Below are positions 24,928 to 30,457 of a stretch of DNA of 50,790 bases, in pieces. How positions within the stretch are numbered: position 1 is the stretch's first letter; every line of letters begins with the position of its first letter. Origin of the DNA: a virus; the IMG/VR virus record IMGVR_UViG_3300047498_000076, positions 1 to 50,790 of that record; one strand, given 5' to 3'. The notes beneath the pieces were generated by a model, which ran no database searches, was not told where the DNA came from, and worked only from the letters and a program-made list of their open reading frames with translations. A program made the position numbers and the translations under genes.

Positions 24928-25154
24928 GACTCGCCCTCCGCTTGGGCAATGGCGCGCCTGACGATATCGAGTGTCACCGCGCATTGCGGCGGCAGCGCGC
25001 CCGACACGAGCTTCAGGGCGGCGAGGAGGTCGGGCGCAGCGGCTATTAGGCGCTTGTCCGCATCGTTCTGAGGGATGTGGTTTTTTCCGAACGGGTCGAG
25101 TTGACGCAGGTGTCCGTTAGAATGAATAGTCCAGGGTCCAGGGGTGTGCTTCAT
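24924..25154 (-). CDS. Conserved small phage protein with RLIAAAPDLL motif
   Basis: A 76-residue protein starting MKHTPGPWTI and containing RLIAAAPDLLAALK. This pair of motifs recurs in many phage and prophage small proteins of unknown function. The predicted promoter at 25161-25189 ends only 6 bases before the ATG, and no good Shine-Dalgarno precedes it, so the message may be leaderless. The operator-like inverted repeat reaches the start codon. It heads a run of small coupled genes leading to the terminase. Confidence 0.7.
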   Translation of the reverse strand: MKHTPGPWTIHSNGHLRQLDPFGKNHIPQNDADKRLIAAAPDLLAALKLVSGALPPQCAVTLDIVRRAIAQAEGES

Positions 25155-25179
25155 GACCTAAATATAACGCACTAGGTCA
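25154..25179 (-). promoter_or_regulatory. Operator-like inverted repeat (module A)
   Basis: TGACCTA at 25154-25160 and TAGGTCA at 25173-25179 form an exact 7-base inverted repeat around the -10 region of the promoter at 25161-25189. A closely related arrangement occurs at 39944-39969. The position would let a dimeric repressor block RNA polymerase. Confidence 0.6.
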
Positions 25180-25189
25180 CCGCTGTAAA
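25161..25189 (-). promoter_or_regulatory. Sigma70-type promoter (module A)
   Basis: On the minus strand: TTTACA (25189-25184), 17-base spacer, TATATT (25166-25161). Spacing is ideal and both boxes are close to consensus. It reads toward the small genes and terminase. The expected transcription start is at or next to the ATG at 25154. Confidence 0.7.
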
Positions 25190-25198
25190 CAGCTATTT

Positions 25199-25579
25199 TT
25201 AAGTCGTAAACGCCCGGTCCACGATCGCAAGGGCTTGATCTGACGTGGGAATTGTGGTCAAGCGCCCGGAGCTGTCGGCGGCGACCACGTAGGGGCCTTC
25301 GCCGCCGGTAAAGCATTGAACGAAGGGCGTTGACGCCGCGGGCAGGCTGACCGATATGGCGCCGCACGGGCCGGTGACGGCAGGCGCCAGGATGTCCGGG
25401 CCGCCGGACGCGGACGGGAAGAAGCCCGAGACGGCGTACTGAGACACGTCAACGGGCTCATGGTAGGAGCCGATGAGGTTCACGATCTTGCCGGTCAGCA
25501 GGAAGTCGTCGCCGCGGAAGAGCGTCACGAGGCCGTCGGGTCCGTATTGGGGTCTGTCGAGTATCCAGCGTAGCGCCAT
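25199..25579 (-). CDS. Structural-like protein of unknown function
   Basis: A 126-residue beta-rich protein beginning MALRWILDRPQYGPDG, with LFRGDDFLLTGKIVNLIGSY and a Gly/Thr/Ala-rich second half. It resembles small receptor-binding or accessory baseplate domains, but no motif fixes the family. ATG 25579 is preferred over an upstream Met because the extra residues look like a shadow. It ends just upstream of promoter module A. Confidence 0.6.
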   Translation of the reverse strand: MALRWILDRPQYGPDGLVTLFRGDDFLLTGKIVNLIGSYHEPVDVSQYAVSGFFPSASGGPDILAPAVTGPCGAISVSLPAASTPFVQCFTGGEGPYVVAADSSGRLTTIPTSDQALAIVDRAFTT

Positions 25580-25603
25580 GGGATGAATCCTACGTGAAGA
25601 AGG

Positions 25604-25678
25604 CGACCCCGGCAAGGCTCGAACTTGCGTCCTGCTGGGTGTCGGTCCCAGCCGCTCTACCCACTGAGCTACGGGGTC
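25604..25678 (-). tRNA. tRNA-like gene with unusual anticodon arm
   Basis: A cloverleaf can be drawn: acceptor GACCCCG/CGGGGTC (7 bp), D stem GCTC/GAGC with GG in the loop, T arm GCAAG-TTCGAGC-CTTGC (perfect) and discriminator G. CCA is not encoded. The anticodon arm pairs best as CTGGG/CCCAG with loop ACCGACA. That loop has no T at position 33, and the centre reads CGA. Serine is not expected because there is no long variable arm. Two extra bases lie between the D and T arms compared with standard. Amino-acid identity is left open. Confidence 0.7.
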
Positions 25679-25743
25679 AGTCCTGTCTCCTCGGATCGAT
25701 ACTTACGGGCTCGCACCGTTGGCTCGGGAGCGCCGAGGCCAGT

Positions 25744-25772
25744 AAAACCCGGAGGGCTTAGCCCCCCTCCGG
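25744..25772 (-). terminator. Possible terminator at the end of the RusA operon
   Basis: On the minus strand, stem CCGGAGGG/CCCTCCGG with an 8-base loop is followed by GTTTTAC. The stem includes the last codons and stop of the RusA-like gene. The T run is only four bases, so termination may be partial. Confidence 0.55.
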
Positions 25773-26150
25773 CCGCTCGATCCGTTCACGGAATAGCATG
25801 GGCTCACTCGACATCTCAACACGGATGTGGCCTTTCCTCAAGGGGGTGCGCTTCCAGAGGTACTCGGCGACGACGTTCTGGTTCCTGTCGTCGACGACGA
25901 AGCCGTAGCGGACGAGGGCGTCCCTGACGGGCTTGAAGCCGTGGACCAGGCCGTCGTAGTCGGGCTCGACGGACGAGCAGCGCGTGAAGCGGACGTAGAG
26001 GCGGTCGAGGGGGACCGCAGGGGCGAGGCCGATGAGCTCGCGCGCGACCCTGACCTTCCATTCCCTGCGCTCTCGCGCGCCCCTCTGCCAGCTGCCGTGT
26101 CCGCCGTTGGCCATGCGGGGCAGGCCCTGGATGGTGACGGCGATGTTCAA
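25758..26150 (-). CDS. rusA: RusA-like Holliday junction resolvase
   Basis: A 130-residue protein with the RusA pattern: early IQGLPRMANGG, then a central segment PDYDGLVHGFKPVRDAL and ending VVDDRN, where the acidic residues correspond to the catalytic Asp residues of RusA. RusA cuts four-way junctions and would resolve recombination intermediates before packaging. The start is taken as TTG at 26150, overlapping the upstream stop (TTGA). This matches the coupling style of the operon and gives a RusA-like length (about 120). Last gene of the operon. Confidence 0.75.
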   Translation of the reverse strand: MNIAVTIQGLPRMANGGHGSWQRGARERREWKVRVARELIGLAPAVPLDRLYVRFTRCSSVEPDYDGLVHGFKPVRDALVRYGFVVDDRNQNVVAEYLWKRTPLRKGHIRVEMSSEPMLFRERIERPEGG

Positions 26151-26437
26151 GGCTTCGCGTCCTTCGCGGCAAGCTGGGCACGTAAATCCACCACCTGTTT
26201 CATCGCCCATTCGACGTTTTCGTTTTTCCGTCCCAGGTTCCGGAGCTGTTCGTCGGAGCGGCCCCACTCGGCGCCTCTTCCGTGCGCGTAAACAAACTGT
26301 TCAGTTGTACTCCAATGATAAAAGCAGGTCCCGCAGTCGTAGAATGGGTGAGCGGGGTCGCATGTGCATTCAATCGAAAGTTCGGCCTGTTTTTCTGCCT
26401 CTTCCCTCGCCCGCTGCTTGAAATCGTCGTTGCTCAT
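26147..26437 (-). CDS. Cys/His-containing hypothetical protein
   Basis: A 96-residue protein: acidic helical start (MSNDDFKQRAREEAEKQAEL), then ECTCDPAHPFYDCGTCFYH with four Cys and two His that could hold a zinc ion, then a helical C-terminus (NENVEWAMKQVVDLRAQLA). It lies between a glycosyltransferase and the resolvase. Function unknown. Confidence 0.6.
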   Translation of the reverse strand: MSNDDFKQRAREEAEKQAELSIECTCDPAHPFYDCGTCFYHWSTTEQFVYAHGRGAEWGRSDEQLRNLGRKNENVEWAMKQVVDLRAQLAAKDAKP

Positions 26438-26458
26438 GGGTTCAATCCCTCCTGTTGA

Positions 26459-27466
26459 TTATGCGTTCGCGAACGCGAGCCACGCCTGCAGGGCCGTTCT
26501 CGAGTGCCTGCGCAGCAGGCGCTGGTTCCAGTCGACGAGCCGCTGCCACTGGTACACCCGGTGCATGACCTTGACCATGGAGTCGATCGAGTCGTCCTGG
26601 GCCATGCAGAGGCGCGAGGCCCAGTAGATCTCCTTCGAGACGACCATCGGGATGCCGGCCGTCGTGTAGTCGGCCGAGACGATCGAAAAGGTCTCGGTGA
26701 GGGAGACCTGCATGCCGATGTCGAGCATGGGCGCCATGGCGTCGACGAACTCGTCGTGCTCCATCCAGGGGTGCTCGACGAGCCGCGCGTGCTGCGAGCC
26801 CTCGAACAGGGCGCGCAGGTTCTTCAGCACGGGCTCGCCGCCGGTCTCGGTGCGGGTGGAGTTGATGTGGAACTTGAGCAGCCGGCCCTTCTCCTCGGCG
26901 AAGCGGATGGCGGCCATGGCCTGGAGCAGCTGGTTCTTGAGCGGCCGGATCGCGCCGAAGCATCCGATGTTCAGCCATCCGTACGGCGCGTCTTTTAAGT
27001 CCCGCCTGCGGGGAGTTCCCTCGTAGACGTTGTGGAGGAGGACGACCTGGCGTTCGCTGAGGACGGTCAGCAGGGCGCGGTGGCTTGCGTCGGAGTTGGC
27101 GATGATCCCGACGCCGCGCTGGGCGTAGCCGCTGATCCACTCCATGGCTATCCCCTCGATGGCTAAAAAGACCATGTGGGAGTGTAGGTGGACGTGCCAC
27201 TCGACGCCCGGGTGCAGCCTTTTCAGCACGTCGAACTTCTCGGGGACGACCCAAAGGGCCTCGATAATGGCCTTGTCTGGCCTGAACCGCGAGACCTCGC
27301 GGTCGATGTCGTTGTTGTCCCTGACCTCGACGATGTCGCACTCGACGCCGCGGGCGCGGAGGCCCTCGGCGACGAAGCTGACCGAGTTCCAGAGACCGGA
27401 GCTCCTCCGGCAGTAGGACACGAACGAGTAGACCTCGTTCCTTTTCAAAATGAACTGGATTCGCAT
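26459..27466 (-). CDS. Glycosyltransferase (GT4-like)
   Basis: A 335-residue protein. N-terminal Rossmann-like part with RRSSGLWNSVSFVAEGL and later WHVHLHSHMVFL; C-terminal part with YGWLNIGCFGAIRPLKNQL (typical start of the second GT-B domain) and ETFSIVSADYTTAGIPMVVS, like the E-x-F-x(7)-E nucleotide-sugar site of GT4 enzymes. It probably adds a sugar to a virion protein or host glycan. AAGGAAAG precedes the ATG at 27466. Confidence 0.75.
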   Translation of the reverse strand: MRIQFILKRNEVYSFVSYCRRSSGLWNSVSFVAEGLRARGVECDIVEVRDNNDIDREVSRFRPDKAIIEALWVVPEKFDVLKRLHPGVEWHVHLHSHMVFLAIEGIAMEWISGYAQRGVGIIANSDASHRALLTVLSERQVVLLHNVYEGTPRRRDLKDAPYGWLNIGCFGAIRPLKNQLLQAMAAIRFAEEKGRLLKFHINSTRTETGGEPVLKNLRALFEGSQHARLVEHPWMEHDEFVDAMAPMLDIGMQVSLTETFSIVSADYTTAGIPMVVSKEIYWASRLCMAQDDSIDSMVKVMHRVYQWQRLVDWNQRLLRRHSRTALQAWLAFANA

Positions 27467-27486
27467 ACACTTTCCTTGTTTAATAA

Positions 27487-27615
27487 TTATTCGTCGTCGT
27501 CGTCGAAGCCGTCGACGTCGAAGCCGTCCATGCAGCGGAAGCACTCGCCCTCGTCGGCGTCGACCTCGTCGTCGCTGAGCCCGCGGCCGCAGAGCCAGCA
27601 GTCGTAACTGGTCAC
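27487..27615 (-). CDS. 42-residue zinc-ribbon-like protein
   Basis: A short frame with GTG start overlapping the preceding stop (GTGA). It contains CWLC and CFRC pairs 18 residues apart, as in a zinc ribbon, and ends in an acidic stretch (GFDVDGFDDDDE). The coupling and the two CxxC pairs support it as a real gene. May be a small nucleic-acid or protein-binding adaptor. Confidence 0.6.
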   Translation of the reverse strand: MTSYDCWLCGRGLSDDEVDADEGECFRCMDGFDVDGFDDDDE

Positions 27616-28700
27616 TCCAGCTCCATGGCGGCCTCGTCGGGGTCCTCGATGCGCTGGTGCCCTTCGGGCCACTCGGACCTGCCGAGCGCGGCCGTGAGGG
27701 TCGCCTGGCGGATCGGGTTGACCGCGGAGAGCGTGAAGCGCTTGACGATGTGGTTCCAGGACATGCGGTGGAGCTCCTCGAGCTGGGCGGGCTCCATGGC
27801 CGTCAACGCCATGAGGCCCGCCTTGAAGCCGTCCTCGTCGCGGTAGGTGACGACGCCGGGCTGGCGCCACTCCTCCCAGTCGGGGGCGAGGACGACGCCG
27901 CCGGCCCAGGTCATTTCGAGCCAGGCGATGTTGGACTTGCAGAGGTTGAAGCGCGAGGGGTGGAGGGGGACGACGCCGACGCGGGCGGCGGTGGCGTAGA
28001 GGAAGTCCATGAACTCGCCGACGGGCATGGCGCCGGAGACGACGGCCTGCTTGGGGCGCATGTGCTTGGTGAGGAACCAGGGGTTGTAGCCGACGAAGAC
28101 GAAGGAGGTCTTGGGCGAGGCCTCGGCGGCCTCGGCCAGCTGCTTGGCGTAGGTCATGATGTCCTGCTCGTGGGTCGCCGATCCGCGCCAGACGACGGCG
28201 CCCTGTCGCCTCTCAACGGGCGGGGGCAGGCCGCGGCTGCCGGTGACCATGTGGACGTCGTCGAGGGCGTTCGGGACGACGTAGACCTTGTCGTTGAGCC
28301 CGCCGCGCGGGAGCTGGATGCAGCGCTTGAGCTCGCGGGTCGACACCCAGAGGCAGTCGGCCTCGCGCATGATGGTGACGATGCGCGACTGGGTCTCCTG
28401 GTTCATGTAGTGCTGGTAGGCGGGGTTGTCGACGGGGAGGTCAAAGAGCAGGTCGTCGTAGTCGACGATGACGGGGATGGAGAGGCGCTTGCAGATTCGG
28501 ATGGCCTCGAGCTCGGGCGCGGTGCAGGGGCGCTGGAAGAAGGCGGCGTCGTAGCCCATGACGGCGGGGGCCGACCACTCGCGGATGAGGTCGTATTGGA
28601 CGGGGAAGCCGCGCTTCCTCATGTGGGCGAGGGGGGAGACGGCGCGGTACCAGGCCGTGGCGTCGTGGGGGTTCGGGACGTGGCAGGCGAGGCGGATCAT
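27612..28700 (-). CDS. Glycosyltransferase (GT4-like)
   Basis: A 362-residue protein. N-terminal domain with DATAWYRAVSPLAHMRKRG and IVDYDDLLFDLP (seen in many GT4 proteins), then VVWRGSATHEQDI at the start of the second domain and RFNLCKSNIAWLEMTWAGG as the donor-binding loop. It precedes the second glycosyltransferase in the same coupled operon, suggesting successive sugar additions. Acceptor unknown. Its ATG overlaps the upstream stop (ATGA). Confidence 0.78.
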   Translation of the reverse strand: MIRLACHVPNPHDATAWYRAVSPLAHMRKRGFPVQYDLIREWSAPAVMGYDAAFFQRPCTAPELEAIRICKRLSIPVIVDYDDLLFDLPVDNPAYQHYMNQETQSRIVTIMREADCLWVSTRELKRCIQLPRGGLNDKVYVVPNALDDVHMVTGSRGLPPPVERRQGAVVWRGSATHEQDIMTYAKQLAEAAEASPKTSFVFVGYNPWFLTKHMRPKQAVVSGAMPVGEFMDFLYATAARVGVVPLHPSRFNLCKSNIAWLEMTWAGGVVLAPDWEEWRQPGVVTYRDEDGFKAGLMALTAMEPAQLEELHRMSWNHIVKRFTLSAVNPIRQATLTAALGRSEWPEGHQRIEDPDEAAMELE

Positions 28701-28945
28701 TGCGGCTCTCCCTTAACGGCCGGGCCCATGGGCGAGGGCAGGGGCTGCTTCATGATGCCGAGCATCTTGAGCTTCGAGATCTCGGAGACGAGCTCGCCCA
28801 TGGCGAGGAGGTCCCCGTCGGCGCCGCCGAGGAAGGTCTTGACCTCGCCGTTGGCGTGCATGACGGATACGGCGACGGCGCGCGTCCCCTGGCCGAAGCA
28901 GCCGAGGACGTGGGCCGCCTCTTTCATGTTGTGTTCTTTGATCAT
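28697..28945 (-). CDS. Small hypothetical protein
   Basis: An 82-residue protein, MIKEHNMKEAAHVLGCFGQG at the start and a helical central part (LLAMGELVSEISKLKMLGIM). The N-terminal strand pattern (RAVAVSVMHANGEVKTFLGG) suggests an alpha/beta fold. Overlaps both neighbours as ATGA. Unknown function. Confidence 0.6.
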   Translation of the reverse strand: MIKEHNMKEAAHVLGCFGQGTRAVAVSVMHANGEVKTFLGGADGDLLAMGELVSEISKLKMLGIMKQPLPSPMGPAVKGEPQ

Positions 28946-29106
28946 GTATTCTCCTTCGTGTTGTCGACCGCGAGGCTTAGGCCTAGGGTCGGGTTGGGCT
29001 GCTCGTCGCCGATGAGGCGGGCGCAGGCGTGGGTCTCGATGGCCCGGGCGATCCGGGCGAGCCCCCAGGTGAGGGCGAGGGCGGACACTGCGATGGAGAG
29101 GGCCAT
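28942..29106 (-). CDS. 54-residue protein with hydrophobic N-terminus
   Basis: MALSIAVSALALTWGLARIA could be a membrane helix or uncleaved anchor, followed by a polar tail (ETHACARLIGDEQPNPTLG). It overlaps the previous stop by one base and the next start by four. Coupling supports translation. No family recognised. Confidence 0.5.
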   Translation of the reverse strand: MALSIAVSALALTWGLARIARAIETHACARLIGDEQPNPTLGLSLAVDNTKENT

Positions 29107-29516
29107 TAGGCCTCCGGTTCGGTCGGTAGCACTTCTTGGGGTTTTACTGCGTTGGCGGGCCGCTCCTCGGGCGGGAGCTCCTGCTGGACCTGGATGTCGG
29201 CGAGCATCTGCTCGAGCATGCCGCGGCCGTTGACGCCGCGGGCGGCGAGGGTCATCGTGACGCCGAAGACGAGGCCCGCCTCGAAGGTCGTGGGCCTGCC
29301 CTCATGCGCCGCGCGGTCGATGATCTGCATGCAGTTGCCCAGGTGCGCCTCGGGCACGGAGTCGAGCGTCTGGAAGTTCTGGGTAAGCTGGGCGCGCTGG
29401 AGCATGGCCTCGGTGCGGTCGAGCGTGTTTCTGGTCATGAGCCGGATGAGGAGCCTCTTCACCAGCCGCGTGTCGACCGGCCAGTTCTTGGGCCTCATGG
29501 ACTGGACGTTCGTCAT
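29106..29516 (-). CDS. Helical hypothetical protein
   Basis: A 136-residue protein beginning MTNVQSMRPKNWPVD. Mostly helical and Leu/Arg/Glu-rich (TRLVKRLLIRLMTRNTLDRT), with an acidic Pro-rich end (PPEERPANAVKPQEVLPTEP). ATG 29516 overlaps the upstream stop (ATGA) and is preferred to a longer frame. No domain recognised. Confidence 0.6.
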   Translation of the reverse strand: MTNVQSMRPKNWPVDTRLVKRLLIRLMTRNTLDRTEAMLQRAQLTQNFQTLDSVPEAHLGNCMQIIDRAAHEGRPTTFEAGLVFGVTMTLAARGVNGRGMLEQMLADIQVQQELPPEERPANAVKPQEVLPTEPEA

Positions 29517-29761
29517 AGGGTGGCCTCGTCTTCCCGTCCGATGGTGCGGCTCTCGACGTAGTCGTAGACGCGCGAGGAGGGCTCGGGCTTGAAGATGATG
29601 GCGATCCCTGGGGCGAACTCGCAGAGGATGCTCTCGCCGTGCTGGGAGGCCTTGGCGGCGTGCTCGAGCCGGTCGGCGCACTCGCGGAGCGTCGCCGGGT
29701 CGGCGAGGATGATGCGGCGCTGGAGCGCCTGGGTGTTCCGCTTGACGGCCTCGAAGGTCAT
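29513..29761 (-). CDS. Small hypothetical protein
   Basis: An 82-residue protein: helical start (MTFEAVKRNTQALQRRIILA, CADRLEHAAKA), then beta-like ILCEFAPGIAIIFKPEP. ATGA overlaps at both ends. Function unknown. Confidence 0.6.
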   Translation of the reverse strand: MTFEAVKRNTQALQRRIILADPATLRECADRLEHAAKASQHGESILCEFAPGIAIIFKPEPSSRVYDYVESRTIGREDEATL

Positions 29762-29850
29762 ACGTCCCTCCGGGTGTCGAGCCAGAGTAGGTAGGCGACG
29801 CAGAGGGCGGTTGCCGCGACGAACGCGGCGATGCGGATGGCCTCGCTCAT
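29758..29850 (-). CDS. 30-residue membrane peptide
   Basis: MSEAIRIAAFVAATALCVAY continues into LLWLDTRRDV, giving one clear transmembrane helix with a basic end. It overlaps both neighbouring genes as ATGA, so it fits the translationally coupled operon exactly. Too short for family assignment. Confidence 0.5.
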   Translation of the reverse strand: MSEAIRIAAFVAATALCVAYLLWLDTRRDV

Positions 29851-30098
29851 GCCTGCCTCCGCCGGAACATGTCGAGCTGGCTTAACTGCTCGCCCTTCGC
29901 CAGAGGGCCCTGGGCGGCCTCTGAGGACGCTCCGTCGGGCAACCCGTCCCTCGCGTCGCAGTAGCGGTGCCAAGCGGCCTGGCGGGCGGCGTAGTGCCGT
30001 AAACCGTCATCCTCCGCCGGCATGAGCCGGGCCCACGCGCGGAAGCGCTCGTTCAATTCCTCTTGGGTCCGCTCAACGGACCGCGGTCGCTGCTTCAT
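29847..30098 (-). CDS. Small basic/helical protein, first gene of the operon
   Basis: An 83-residue protein, MKQRPRSVERTQEELNERFR onward, Arg- and Glu-rich with aromatic residues (YAARQAAWHRYCDARDG). A GGGGGGAAGAGG Shine-Dalgarno region precedes the ATG. It is the first gene after the origin-like region, and the operon running to the RusA gene starts here. Unknown function. Confidence 0.6.
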   Translation of the reverse strand: MKQRPRSVERTQEELNERFRAWARLMPAEDDGLRHYAARQAAWHRYCDARDGLPDGASSEAAQGPLAKGEQLSQLDMFRRRQA

Positions 30099-30197
30099 GC
30101 CTCTTCCCCCCGAAAGTTACAGTTGCCTAGTGTCCTTTCGGTAAACACCCGTTCCGGCCGCCTGTAAACAGAAAAGCCGGCCGCTTCGCGTCAATCG

Positions 30198-30221
30198 TTC
30201 ATTTTGGTCGACCAGAATGAA
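30198..30221. promoter_or_regulatory. 24-base palindrome, operator candidate
   Basis: Arms read outward from core TGGTCGACCA (30205-30214). Only one pair of the 12 (30204 with 30215) mismatches. It lies about 30 bases upstream of a TTTACA-like element read on the minus strand (30168-30163). Confidence 0.55.
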
Positions 30222-30287
30222 ACGCGATGCATCGACAATACCTGACTATGACGCGTGAAGTCGCGACCCAGGGGTTTTGTAGGGGCC

Positions 30288-30311
30288 GATTGTACGATTG
30301 TACGATTGTAA
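30288..30311. repeat. Three tandem GATTGTAC-type repeats (iteron-like)
   Basis: GATTGTAC at 30288-30295 and 30296-30303, then GATTGTAA at 30304-30311. Short tandem repeats beside an AT-rich tract are a common form of initiator binding site. Confidence 0.6.
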
Positions 30312-30394
30312 CACCCCTTATTAGGCTATCTATAGGTTCTTTATATATAATAATATATATATATATAATACAACAATTACGATTACGCCTTATC

Positions 30395-30411
30395 GACCGT
30401 TTTAAACGGTC
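30395..30411. repeat. Perfect palindrome GACCGTTTTAAACGGTC
   Basis: Two 8-base arms around a single central T, next to the AT tract and about 47 bases past the primase-helicase stop. It could be an initiator or repressor site, or a weak terminator for the primase-helicase message. Confidence 0.55.
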
Positions 30412-30457
30412 CTGTATTGCGTGTCAGACGAGGGGGTATTTTTTTCGATTACCCGAC

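Larger units (their letters stand above)
30099..30457. other. Gene-free AT-rich region, candidate replication origin
   Basis: About 360 bases without a convincing gene, between the primase-helicase and the next operon. Contents: a 24-base near-perfect palindrome (30198-30221), three tandem 8-base repeats (30288-30311), a long alternating AT tract (about 30340-30372) and a perfect 8-bp-arm palindrome (30395-30411). In a GC-rich genome this low-melting, repeat-bearing stretch next to the replication gene is the best origin candidate. It must also hold the promoter of the downstream operon. Confidence 0.55.

Noticed and set aside
30099-30457. A coding gene in the plus-strand frame through the AT-rich region
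   Set aside because: The frame is open mainly because of AT repeats, has no Shine-Dalgarno and runs antisense into the primase gene.
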